Source of the DNA: Streptomyces sp. DSM 15324
GTDB taxonomy: Bacteria; Actinomycetota; Actinomycetes; Streptomycetales; Streptomycetaceae
Length of the DNA stretch: 64,000 nucleotides
NCBI RefSeq assembly: GCF_001514285.1
Contig: NZ_KQ949031.1
Coordinates: forward strand, 361,967-425,966
Direction of reading: 5' to 3'
Shown: one piece after another, positions 15,681 to 23,511 of the stretch
Position numbering within the stretch: the first letter of the stretch is position 1
How the letters are laid out: each line of letters starts with the position of its first letter
Notes under the pieces: model-generated
What the model was told of the DNA's origin: nothing
Seen by the model: the letters and a program-made list of their open reading frames with translations, nothing else
Database searches by the model: none
Made by a program: the position numbers and the translations under genes

Positions 15681-16607
15681 TCACTCCTTGACGCTTCCGG
15701 CGGCGAGGCCGGACTGCCAGTACTTCTGGAGGAACAGGAAGGCGGCGATCAGGGGAAGGATCGTGAGCAGGGACCCCGTGATCACCAGGTTGAAGATCAC
15801 GTCACCGCCGATGGTCTGCGCCTGGGAGCTCCAGGCGCTCAGACCCAGCGTCAGCGGGTACCAGTCGGGGTCCTTCAGCATGATCAGCGGGAGGAAGTAG
15901 TTGTTCCAGGTGGCGACCGTGGTGAACAGCAGCACCGTCACGATCCCGGGGGCCAGCAGCGGCAGGGCGACCTGGAAGAAGGTCCGCACCTCGCTCGCCC
16001 CGTCCATCCGGGCCGCCTCCAGCAGCTCGGTGGGGATCGCCTCGGCGGCGAACACCCACATCAGATAGAGACCGAACGGCGACACCAGCGACGGGATGAT
16101 CACGGCCCAGGGGGTGTCGGTCAGCCCCATCTTGCTGAACATCAGGAAGGTCGGCACCGCCAGCGCCGTACCCGGCACGGCCACCGCGCCGATCACCACG
16201 GCGAAGACCGCGCGCTTGCCGGGGAAGTCGAACTTCGCCAGCGCGTACCCGCCGAGCACCGCCAGCAGGGTCGCGCCGCCCGCGCCGAGCACCACGTACA
16301 GCAGGGTGTTGAGCAGCCAGCGGCCGAAGATGCCGTCGTGGTAGGTGAAGGTGTCCCGGACGTTGTCCCACAGGGCGAAGTCGTGGGCGAACCAGAGCCC
16401 GTTGGACTCGGCCAGACCGGTCTGTGTCTTCGTGGAGTTGATGACCAGCCAGATCAGCGGCACCACGGTGTAGAGGACCATCAGGCCCATCAGCACCGTC
16501 AGCAGCACATTGCGCTTCGGCTTGCCCGGGGTGTGCTTCTTGCGGGGGGTCCGCAGCCTGGGGGCGGCGGTGTTCTTCGCGGGGGAGACGGTGACAGAGG
16601 TGCTCAT
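15681..16607 (-). CDS. Carbohydrate ABC transporter permease (MalG-like)
   Basis: 308 residues with six predicted membrane segments, beginning RNVLLTVLMGLMVLYTVVPLIWLV. The EAA loop that docks the ATPase reads EAARMDGASEVRTFFQVALPLL. A basic cytoplasmic N-terminus (RLRTPRKKHTPGKPKR) gives the orientation. It pairs with the permease at 16612-17538, four bases upstream, as a heterodimer. The 94-bp spacer to the binding-protein gene shows no strong hairpin. Confidence 0.93.
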   Translation of the reverse strand: MSTSVTVSPAKNTAAPRLRTPRKKHTPGKPKRNVLLTVLMGLMVLYTVVPLIWLVINSTKTQTGLAESNGLWFAHDFALWDNVRDTFTYHDGIFGRWLLNTLLYVVLGAGGATLLAVLGGYALAKFDFPGKRAVFAVVIGAVAVPGTALAVPTFLMFSKMGLTDTPWAVIIPSLVSPFGLYLMWVFAAEAIPTELLEAARMDGASEVRTFFQVALPLLAPGIVTVLLFTTVATWNNYFLPLIMLKDPDWYPLTLGLSAWSSQAQTIGGDVIFNLVITGSLLTILPLIAAFLFLQKYWQSGLAAGSVKE

Positions 16608-16611
16608 CGGG

Positions 16612-17538
16612 TCACGCTCCCTTGCGCATGCCGCGCAGCTGGACGGCGTAGGCGACGATCATCGTGATGACGCCCATGATGATGGCCACCGTCGCGGAGT
16701 AGTTGTGCTGCTGCCCGTTGAAGGACAGCGAGTACGTGTAGAAGTTCGGCGTGTAGTCCGTGGTGATGGCGTTCAGCGCCAGCGGACGCAGGATGCTCGG
16801 CTCGTTGAAGAGCTGGAAGCTGCCGATGATCGAGAAGATCGTCGCGATGACGAGCGCCCCCCGGATCGCGGGCAGTTTGATCGAGCCGATGATCCGCCAC
16901 TGCCCCGCGCCGTCGATCTCCGCCGCCTCGTACAGCGAGGTCGGGATGACCCGCAGCGCCGAGTAGAAGATCAGCATGTTGTAGCCGACGAACTCCCAGG
17001 TCACGATGTTGCCGATGGAGGCGAGCACCCAGCCGGGGGACAGCAGGTCGGGGAGCGTGACACCGAACGCGGAGTTGATGTCGCCCACCAGGCCGTACTT
17101 GGTGCCGTACATGAAGCCCCACATCAGGGTGGCGACCACGGCGGGCACGGCGTACGGCAGGAAGATCGTGATCCGGAAGAAGCTCTTGCCGTAAAGCCGG
17201 CCGCTGTCCAGGGCCAGCGCCACCAGCAGGGCGATGCCCAGCATGATCGGCACCTGGACGGCGAGGAAGAGCGCCACCCGGCCGACCGACGCCCAGAAGG
17301 CGTCGTCCTCGAGGGCCTGGGTGTAGTTGTCCAGCCCGACGAAGTGGTTGCCGCCGATGAGCTGGTCGCGGAAGAGGCTGAGGTAGATCGAGTAGGCGAT
17401 CGGGGCCAGGAAGACCAGGGCGAACACCGCCACGAAGGGACCTATGAAGCCCCACCCCGCCCAGGAGCGTCGGTCCCGTCTCGCCGGAGGCGGTGCCTGC
17501 CGTGGCTCGGCGGCCGCCGGCGGTTGCAGCGTCGTCAT
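16612..17538 (-). CDS. Carbohydrate ABC transporter permease (MalF-like), first gene of the sugar operon
   Basis: 308 residues; membrane segments start at WAGWGFIGPFVAVFALVFLAP. EAA loop: YEAAEIDGAGQWRIIGSIKLP. ATG 17538 follows GCGAGGAACGAC, a good ribosome site, and the domain starts soon after. The operon order permease-permease-binding protein-GH42-GH30 differs from the more common binding-protein-first order. Two LacI operators lie 70-135 bp upstream, between this gene and the divergent lacI. Confidence 0.92.
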   Translation of the reverse strand: MTTLQPPAAAEPRQAPPPARRDRRSWAGWGFIGPFVAVFALVFLAPIAYSIYLSLFRDQLIGGNHFVGLDNYTQALEDDAFWASVGRVALFLAVQVPIMLGIALLVALALDSGRLYGKSFFRITIFLPYAVPAVVATLMWGFMYGTKYGLVGDINSAFGVTLPDLLSPGWVLASIGNIVTWEFVGYNMLIFYSALRVIPTSLYEAAEIDGAGQWRIIGSIKLPAIRGALVIATIFSIIGSFQLFNEPSILRPLALNAITTDYTPNFYTYSLSFNGQQHNYSATVAIIMGVITMIVAYAVQLRGMRKGA

Positions 17539-17610
17539 GTCGTTCCTCGCTCGTGCGGTGGTGGAACCAGCGGTGGTGCGGAGATTTTCGGCCGCCTCAC
17601 CGGACCCATG

Positions 17611-17626
17611 ATGTTTACGCAAACAT
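17611..17626. promoter_or_regulatory. LacI-family operator O1
   Basis: ATGTTTACGCAAACAT, an inverted repeat with 6-base arms and a CG-type centre, matching the architecture of LacI/GalR operators. It shares 15 of 16 bases with O2 and lies 73 bp upstream of the first permease start, where it would repress the sugar operon. Confidence 0.75.
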
Positions 17627-17655
17627 CGGCCCCGCAAGAGCCTTGGCGGACTGTT

Positions 17656-17671
17656 ATGTTTACGTAAACAT
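17656..17671. promoter_or_regulatory. LacI-family operator O2 (perfect 16-bp palindrome)
   Basis: ATGTTTACGTAAACAT, perfectly self-complementary. Its centre is 45 bp from that of O1, about four helical turns, suitable for cooperative binding or looping. It lies about 95 bp before the lacI start, so autoregulation is likely. Confidence 0.78.
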
Positions 17672-17766
17672 TGGATGGCGGCATGTCTACACTGCCCTGA
17701 TTACGATGGTCAATGGTCCTTTGGGGGAGACCGTGACACCTGTGCGGACAGAGAGGCGGGGACGCC

Positions 17767-18822
17767 ATGGAGATGGCTGAAAGAAGCCCGGCGAGAACGC
17801 CGAGGCAGGGCCGGGTCACCGTCTCCATGGCCGACGTGGCCCGTCGGGCGGGGGTCTCCTCGCAGACCGTCTCCCGGGTCTCCAACGGTTACGCCGGTGT
17901 GAACGAGGAGACACGGCAGCAGGTGCTCGCCGCGATGAAGGAACTGGGCTACCGGCCCAACAGCGCGGCCCGCGCACTCAAGCGCGGCGAGTTCCGCACC
18001 CTCGGCGTGATCACCTTCTCGCTGTCCTCGACGGGCAATGTGCGCACCCTGGAGGCGATCGCCAACTCGGCCGCCGCCGAGGGGTACGCCGTGACGCTGC
18101 TGCCGGTGGCCCTGCCCACGCAGGACGAGGTGCGCGGCGCGTTCACCCGGCTCGAGGAACTGGCCGTGGACGCGGTGATCGTCATCATGGAGGTGCATCT
18201 GCTGGACGCGGCGACGATCATGCTGCCGCCGTACGTCCAGGTGCTGGTCGTCGACTCCGACGCCGGCGAGCACTACACGGTCGTCGACACCGACCAGGCG
18301 GGCGGCAGCCGGACCGCCGTCCAGCACCTGCTCGGCCTCGGGCACGAGACGGTGTGGCACCTGGGCGGACCCGAGGACTCCTTCGCCGCGCAGCGGCGGA
18401 CCGACGCGTGGCGGGCCGCGCTGACCGAGGCGGGGTGTACGGCGCCGCCGCTGATCCGGGGTGACTGGTCGGCGGAGTCGGGCTACCGCGCCGGCATCGA
18501 GCTCGCCGCGCGCGAGGACTGCACGGCGGTGTTCGTGGCCAACGACCAGATGGCGCTGGGGCTGCTGCGGGCGCTCCAGGAGCGGGGGCGGCGGGTGCCG
18601 CAGGACGTGAGTGTCATCGGGTTCGACGACATTCCCGAGGCCGGGTCCTTCATGCCGCCGCTCACCACCGTGCACCAGGACTTCGCTGAGGTGGGGCGGC
18701 TGTGCGTGCGGGCCGTGCTGCGCAAGATGCGCGATCCGGACGACGGGGCGAGGGGGACGACGCTGGTGCCGACGCGGTTGGTGGTGCGGGAGAGCACGGC
18801 TCCGCCGCCGGGGGCTCGGTAG
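17767..18822 (+). CDS. LacI family transcriptional regulator of the sugar operon
   Basis: 351 residues. The N-terminal helix-turn-helix reads MADVARRAGVSSQTVSRVSNG, followed by the hinge NSAARALKRGEFRTLGVI and a periplasmic-binding-like effector domain (TFSLSSTGNVRTLEAI, AVFVANDQMALGLLRALQERG, VSVIGFDDIPEAGSFMPPLTTV). LacI proteins repress sugar operons until an intracellular sugar binds. The paired operators in the divergent spacer and the adjacent galactoside genes make a galactose-containing oligosaccharide the likely inducer (inference). ATG 17767 is used; an ATG two codons later is equally possible. Confidence 0.92.
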   Translation: MEMAERSPARTPRQGRVTVSMADVARRAGVSSQTVSRVSNGYAGVNEETRQQVLAAMKELGYRPNSAARALKRGEFRTLGVITFSLSSTGNVRTLEAIANSAAAEGYAVTLLPVALPTQDEVRGAFTRLEELAVDAVIVIMEVHLLDAATIMLPPYVQVLVVDSDAGEHYTVVDTDQAGGSRTAVQHLLGLGHETVWHLGGPEDSFAAQRRTDAWRAALTEAGCTAPPLIRGDWSAESGYRAGIELAAREDCTAVFVANDQMALGLLRALQERGRRVPQDVSVIGFDDIPEAGSFMPPLTTVHQDFAEVGRLCVRAVLRKMRDPDDGARGTTLVPTRLVVRESTAPPPGAR

Positions 18823-18832
18823 TTCCCGGGGT

Positions 18833-18849
18833 GCGGGGCGTCGCCCCGC
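18833..18849. terminator. Hairpin between lacI and the acyltransferase gene
   Basis: Seven-base arms GCGGGGC and GCCCCGC around GTC, positioned between two convergent genes, consistent with a bidirectional terminator. Confidence 0.5.
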
Positions 18850-18855
18850 CCTCGG

Positions 18856-19521
18856 TCAGCGCGAGCCCGTGAGGGCCGGCTCGCCCGCCGCCCTGACCGC
18901 CGTGCGCCAGGCCGCTGTCACCGCCTGGTGGGCCGCTCTCGTGCCGCGGTCGGTCTCCTCGGGGAGACGGATCGGGGCGCCGAGGTGCACATGGCAGCGG
19001 GGGCGGCGGATCGGGGCCGTCAGGGTGCCGGCGAGTTGCTTGGTGGGGGAGCCCGAGGCGATGCGGCGGGCTCCGGCGTGGCCGATCGGGACCACCATCG
19101 CACCGGTCGTGCGGGCCAGCCGGGCCGGCCCGGTGCGGAACGGCTCCGGGGGAGTGGGGCCCGCGTCCCTGCGGCGGGGCAGGCCGCCCTCGCCGTACAG
19201 GAGCACATGGCGGCCGCCGGCCAGCGCCTCGGCGGCCGCGTCGAGCGCCAGGGCGGCGTGCGCGGTCCCGCGGTGGACCGGGATGTGCCCCTCCCGGCTG
19301 AGCGCCCTGCCGAGCAGCGGGATCCGCCACAGGCCCGCCGTGGCCAGCACCACCGGCTTCAGGTCGAAGCTGCGCAGCGCGGCCATCACGACCGCGGGGT
19401 CGGCCAGGGAGTCGTGGTTGGCGACGAAGATGCTCCCCGCGGGCAGCCGCATCTTGATCTCACTGGTGACGGTGAGCCGCCCGAAGAACGGGGTCAGGGC
19501 GATGACGGTGCGACTGAACAC
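18856..19521 (-). CDS. PlsC-like 1-acylglycerol-3-phosphate acyltransferase
   Basis: 221 residues. The PlsC domain is clear: catalytic NHDSLADP (H-x4-D form), glycerophosphate-binding block YGEGGLPRRRD where members usually show F/Y-P-E-G-T/G, and VVPIGHAGARR. It transfers an acyl chain to lysophosphatidate or a related lysolipid at the membrane. The N-terminal stretch (VIALTPFFGRLTV) could be a peripheral membrane anchor. ATG 19521 starts right at the domain. The promoter region holds a TGAGTA-N4-TACTCA palindrome 64 bp upstream. Confidence 0.85.
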   Translation of the reverse strand: MFSRTVIALTPFFGRLTVTSEIKMRLPAGSIFVANHDSLADPAVVMAALRSFDLKPVVLATAGLWRIPLLGRALSREGHIPVHRGTAHAALALDAAAEALAGGRHVLLYGEGGLPRRRDAGPTPPEPFRTGPARLARTTGAMVVPIGHAGARRIASGSPTKQLAGTLTAPIRRPRCHVHLGAPIRLPEETDRGTRAAHQAVTAAWRTAVRAAGEPALTGSR

Positions 19522-19584
19522 GGGTCGGCCTCTCGACGGGTGATGATCCGGTCACAGTCTCGCGGGTGGCGGTGGCCGGGCGCC

Positions 19585-19600
19585 TGAGTACGGATACTCA
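19585..19600. promoter_or_regulatory. 16-bp palindrome TGAGTA-N4-TACTCA
   Basis: TGAGTACGGATACTCA has perfect 6-base arms and sits in the divergent spacer between the acyltransferase and phosphoglucomutase genes, directly against a tandem repeat. It looks like a transcription-factor operator; I cannot name the regulator. Confidence 0.5.
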
Positions 19601-19660
19601 ACGACCGGCGACGACCGGCGACGACCGGCGACGACCGGTGACGACCCGTGACGACCGGCG
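19601..19660. repeat. Six tandem 10-bp units (ACGACCGGCG)
   Basis: Three exact ACGACCGGCG copies, then ACGACCGGTG, ACGACCCGTG and ACGACCGGCG, beginning at the base after the TGAGTA palindrome. The near-helical 10-bp period means repeated sites would face the same side of the helix. It is upstream of both divergent genes and not coding. Confidence 0.85.
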
Positions 19661-19837
19661 CGCCGGGCGCGGGCACGGCCGTCGTGTCCTGCCCGGTCCG
19701 GTGCGGACCGCTAGGGGGGCCGAGGTCAGGGCGCGGCCGCGGCGACGTGCCCCGGACCGGCGTCGCGGGTGATCACCGCGCCGGGGGAAGATGGAACCGC
19801 ACAGCCAAATGGTCAACCGACATGGAGGAGCGGGCAC

Positions 19838-21478
19838 ATGCAGCACGAGCGAGCGGGCCGGCCGGCCGGCCCCGAGGACCTCGTCGACGTCGCCCGGCTG
19901 GTCACCGCGTACTACGCGCTGCACCCCGACCCGGCCGACCCCGCCCAGCGCGTCGCGTTCGGCACCTCGGGCCACCGCGGCTCGTCCCTGAACACCGCCT
20001 TCAACGAGGACCACATCGCCGCGACCAGCCAGGCGATCGTCGAGTACCGCGCCGCCCAGGGCACCGACGGGCCGCTCTTCCTCGGCGCCGACACCCATGC
20101 CCTGTCCGAGCCCGCGCGCGTCACGGCCCTGGAGGTGTTCGCGGCCAACGACGTCACCGTGCTCATCGACAGCACCGACGGCTACACGCCCACCCCGGCC
20201 GTCTCGCACGCCGTCCTCGCCCACAACCGCGGCCGGGCCTCCGGTCTCGCGGACGGCGTGGTCGTCACCCCCTCGCACAACCCGCCCGCCGACGGCGGCT
20301 TCAAGTACAACCCGCCGAGCGGCGGCCCGGCGGGCTCCGACGCCACCTCCTGGATCCAGGACCGCGCCAACGACATCATCGCCGCCGGTCTGAAGGACGT
20401 CCGCCGCATCCCGTACCAGCAGGCCCTCGCCGCGCCCACCACCGGGCGTCACGACTTCCTCGGCACGTACGTCGCCGACCTCCCGGCCGTCCTGGACCTG
20501 GACGCGATCCGCGCGGCCGGGATCCGGATCGGCGCCGACCCGCTCGGCGGGGCCTCGGTCGCCTACTGGGGCCGGATCGCCGAGCAGCACCGGCTCGACC
20601 TGACCGTCGTCAATCCGCTCACCGACCCCACCTGGCGGTTCATGACGCTGGACTGGGACGGCAAGATCCGCATGGACTGCTCCTCGCCGTACGCGATGGC
20701 CTCGCTCATCGGACAGCGGGACCGGTTCCGGATCGCCACCGGCAACGACGCCGACGCCGACCGGCACGGCATCGTCACCCCGGACGCGGGCCTGATGAAC
20801 CCGAACCACTATCTGGCCGCCGCCATCGCCTACCTCTACGCGCACCGCGAGCAGTGGCCCGCCGACGCGGGGGTGGGCAAGACACTGGTGTCCTCGTCGA
20901 TGATCGACCGGGTCGCCGCCGACCTCGGGCGTCGGCTCGTGGAGGTGCCGGTCGGCTTCAAGTGGTTCGTGGACGGCCTGGTCGACGGCTCGCTCGGCTT
21001 CGGCGGCGAGGAGTCGGCCGGGGCGTCCTTCCTGCGCCGCGACGGCTCCGTGTGGACCACCGACAAGGACGGCATCATCCTGGCGCTGCTGGCCTCCGAG
21101 ATCACCGCGGTCACCGGGAAGACGCCCTCGGAGCACTACACCGCCCTGACGGAGCGCTTCGGCGAGCCGGCCTACGCCCGTATCGACGCGCCGGCCACCC
21201 GCGAGGAGAAGGCGCTGCTCGCGAAGCTCTCACCCGCGCAGGTCACCGCCGACACGCTCGCGGGGGAGCCCGTCACCGGCGTCCTCACCGAGGCCCCCGG
21301 CAACGGCGCGGCCCTCGGCGGCATCAAGGTGACCACGGCCAACGCCTGGTTCGCGGCCCGCCCCTCCGGCACCGAGGACGTCTACAAGATCTACGCAGAG
21401 TCCTTCCAGGGCGCCGAGCACCTCACCCGGGTCCAGGAGGAGGCCAAGGCGGTGGTGACGGCGGCCCTGGAGGCCTGA
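19838..21478 (+). CDS. pgm: Phosphoglucomutase (alpha-D-glucose phosphate-specific)
   Basis: 546 residues, a normal Pgm length. N-terminal substrate loop RVAFGTSGHRGSS; active-site phosphoserine S146 in VVTPSHNPPADGG; Mg-binding ATGNDADADRHG; sugar-specific GFGGEESAG; and C-terminal phosphate loop RPSGTEDVYKIYAES. It interconverts glucose 1- and 6-phosphate, linking the glycogen and galactose routes in this window to glycolysis. ATG 19838 is preceded by GGAGGAGCGGGC; an upstream ATG at 19769 lacks support. Confidence 0.96.
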   Translation: MQHERAGRPAGPEDLVDVARLVTAYYALHPDPADPAQRVAFGTSGHRGSSLNTAFNEDHIAATSQAIVEYRAAQGTDGPLFLGADTHALSEPARVTALEVFAANDVTVLIDSTDGYTPTPAVSHAVLAHNRGRASGLADGVVVTPSHNPPADGGFKYNPPSGGPAGSDATSWIQDRANDIIAAGLKDVRRIPYQQALAAPTTGRHDFLGTYVADLPAVLDLDAIRAAGIRIGADPLGGASVAYWGRIAEQHRLDLTVVNPLTDPTWRFMTLDWDGKIRMDCSSPYAMASLIGQRDRFRIATGNDADADRHGIVTPDAGLMNPNHYLAAAIAYLYAHREQWPADAGVGKTLVSSSMIDRVAADLGRRLVEVPVGFKWFVDGLVDGSLGFGGEESAGASFLRRDGSVWTTDKDGIILALLASEITAVTGKTPSEHYTALTERFGEPAYARIDAPATREEKALLAKLSPAQVTADTLAGEPVTGVLTEAPGNGAALGGIKVTTANAWFAARPSGTEDVYKIYAESFQGAEHLTRVQEEAKAVVTAALEA

Positions 21479-21502
21479 CGGAAAGGGAGCCGACGGTGGC
21501 CA

Positions 21503-21525
21503 GGGGCGCTCCGCACCGGCGCCCC
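21503..21525 (+). terminator. Hairpin downstream of pgm
   Basis: Arms GGGGCGC and GCGCCCC with a 9-base loop, 25 bp after the pgm stop. The following AT-richer stretch (about 21545-21575) probably holds the promoter of the phosphatase gene. Confidence 0.5.
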
Positions 21526-21590
21526 GCGCCGCCCCACGGCCGGATATGATCCTCTAAGCGTAAAATGTCTGTTTTGCACCGGAGTGATCG

Positions 21591-22436
21591 ATGTCCCGCA
21601 GGCGCCCCCCGGACGAAGGCGACGAGCTGTTGGCCAGGCTCGGGTCGCTGACCGCCCAGGCCCGGGAGCGCGCGGAGTTGCAGCGGTCCCGGGTCGAACT
21701 GGCGCTCGCCCTACAGCGCGGCATGCTGCCCCGTGACCTGCCCGTGGCCCCCGGGTACCGGCTCGCGGTGCAGTACGCCCCCGCCTGCTCCGGCCTCAAC
21801 GTCGGCGGCGACTGGTACGACGCCTTCACCCTGCCCGACGGGCGGATAGGCCTGTCCATCGGCGACGTCCAGGGCCACAACATCGAGGCGGCCGCCTTCA
21901 TGGGGCAGGTCCGGGTCGGCCTGCGGGCGCTCGCCTCCGTCACCGGCGAGCCCGGCGAGCTCCTCGCCCGCACCAACGACCTGCTGCTCTCCCTCGGCGG
22001 CGAGCTCTTCGCCACCTGCACCTTCATGCGGCTGGATCCGGCCAGCGGGGTCCTGGAGAGCGCCCGGGCCGGGCACGTCCCCTGCGTCTGGGCCACCGCG
22101 GACGGCAAGTCCGGCATAGCCCAGGACGAGGGGGGCCCGCCGCTCGGTGTCGTCGGGGGCGTCGACTACCCGGTCACCCGCTACCGCCTCACGCAGGGCG
22201 GCTTGTTCGTCCTGCTCACGGACGGTGTGGTCGAGGGACCCCGGCTCAGCGTCGATGAGGGCCTGGACCAGGTCGTCCGTCTCGCGGGCATCGCCGCGGT
22301 GGCCGGCATGGAGGCCGGTTCGCTCGCCGCCGCCGTGCTCCGGGGCGCCGATCGCTCCGGACACGAGGACGACGCTGCGGTCCTGGTGGTCGGCCACGAC
22401 GGACTCCTCGCGGACGTACGCCGGATGCGGCCGTAG
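21591..22436 (+). CDS. PP2C/SpoIIE-type serine phosphatase without sensor domain
   Basis: 281 residues. A short coiled N-terminus (LLARLGSLTAQARERAELQRSR) leads directly into the PP2C_SIG domain: VELALALQRGMLPRDLPVAPG, NVGGDWYDAFTLPDGRIGLSIGDVQGHN (metal Asp residues), FVLLTDGVVEGP and GHEDDAAVLVV. Such phosphatases dephosphorylate STAS anti-anti-sigma factors. No GAF or PAS sensor is fused. The MASE1 membrane protein 73 bp downstream on the same strand could be its sensory partner (inference). Confidence 0.92.
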   Translation: MSRRRPPDEGDELLARLGSLTAQARERAELQRSRVELALALQRGMLPRDLPVAPGYRLAVQYAPACSGLNVGGDWYDAFTLPDGRIGLSIGDVQGHNIEAAAFMGQVRVGLRALASVTGEPGELLARTNDLLLSLGGELFATCTFMRLDPASGVLESARAGHVPCVWATADGKSGIAQDEGGPPLGVVGGVDYPVTRYRLTQGGLFVLLTDGVVEGPRLSVDEGLDQVVRLAGIAAVAGMEAGSLAAAVLRGADRSGHEDDAAVLVVGHDGLLADVRRMRP

Positions 22437-22509
22437 GGCCCCCGACTGCGGTCAAAGGGCTCGGTGCGGCACGGCTCTCACCTCGCCGACCGCGCCGGGA
22501 CGGTGTCTG

Positions 22510-23511
22510 ATGGCTGCTGTGGTGGGTGTCCGGGACCTCGAGCTGCGCCGGACGGCGGTCTTCGCCGTCCAGACGCTCGCCGTCGCCGTCTGCTACTACG
22601 GGGCCGGACGGCTGGGACTCATCCGCCGGCTCGTCGTCGACGGCGCCGTCTTCACCCCCATCTGGCCGCCCACCGGCGTCGCGGTCGCCTCCCTGCTGAT
22701 CCTCGGGCTGCGCGCCTGGCCGGGCATCGCCCTCGGGGTCCTGCTCGTCGTCCTGTCGATCACCACCCTGCACCCCCTCGTCCTGGTCAACGTGGTGGGC
22801 AACACCGCCGCCCCCGTCTGCGCCTACCTCCTGCTGCTCGGGGTCGGCTTCCGCAGCGACCTCGCCCGATTACGCGACGGCCTCGCCCTGGTCTTCCTGG
22901 CGGCGCTCACCGCGATGCTGCTGAGCGCGAGCGTGGGCGTGTGCCTGCTGATCCTCACCGACAGGCTCGACGCGCAGTCCTTCTGGCCGGTCTGGCTGGG
23001 CTGGTGGGTGGGTGACGCGATGGGCGTCCTGATCGTCACGCCGGTGCTGCTGCTCCTGCGGACGGCGCGCCGCCCCCCGCTCCTGTCCCGCTGGAAGGAG
23101 GCCGCGGGCCTCGCGGTGATCTGCCTCGCCCTCGTGCCTGTGGCCACCCGGAGCACGGTCAGCCTGCTCTTCCTCGTCTATCCGCTGCTGATCTGGGCGG
23201 CCCTGCGCTTCCTGCTGGCCGGCAGCATGCTGTGCGCGCTGTTCACCTCCGTCATGGCGACGATCTCCGCCACCGACCGGATCGGGCCGTTCGCCCGCCT
23301 CAGCCGGGTCGAGGTGATGATCAAGCTCCAGGCCTTCAACGGGACGATGGCCCTCTCCGCCCTGCTGCTCTCCGCAGTGATCATGGAACAGCGCAACACC
23401 CGGCGGTCGGTGGAGCAGGCCTGCCAGGAACTGGTGGAGGTCCTGGAGCACCTCACGGCGGGCGAGCCCCCGCCCGGCCGCCCGGCGAGGGACCACGACC
23501 GCGAGGGGTGA
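22510..23511 (+). CDS. MASE1-domain integral membrane protein, TTA-containing
   Basis: 333 residues, mostly an eight-or-so-segment MASE1 membrane domain: RTAVFAVQTLAVAVCYYGAGR, FTPIWPPTGVAVASLLILGL (MASE1 W-P-P-T-G motif), WLGWWVGDAMGVLIVTPVLLL. It ends in a short cytoplasmic helix (RRSVEQACQELVEVLEHL) with no kinase, cyclase or phosphatase output domain, unlike most MASE1 proteins. Codon 121 (22870-22872) is TTA, so translation should depend on the bldA leucyl-tRNA. A long G-run follows the stop. Confidence 0.88.
   Translation: MAAVVGVRDLELRRTAVFAVQTLAVAVCYYGAGRLGLIRRLVVDGAVFTPIWPPTGVAVASLLILGLRAWPGIALGVLLVVLSITTLHPLVLVNVVGNTAAPVCAYLLLLGVGFRSDLARLRDGLALVFLAALTAMLLSASVGVCLLILTDRLDAQSFWPVWLGWWVGDAMGVLIVTPVLLLLRTARRPPLLSRWKEAAGLAVICLALVPVATRSTVSLLFLVYPLLIWAALRFLLAGSMLCALFTSVMATISATDRIGPFARLSRVEVMIKLQAFNGTMALSALLLSAVIMEQRNTRRSVEQACQELVEVLEHLTAGEPPPGRPARDHDREG

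Noticed and set aside
21058..21066. Additional TTGTCGGTG-type boxes in pgm (21058) and in the genes at 28188 and 30248
   Set aside because: Inside coding sequence and lacking TAnnnT at the N8 spacing.
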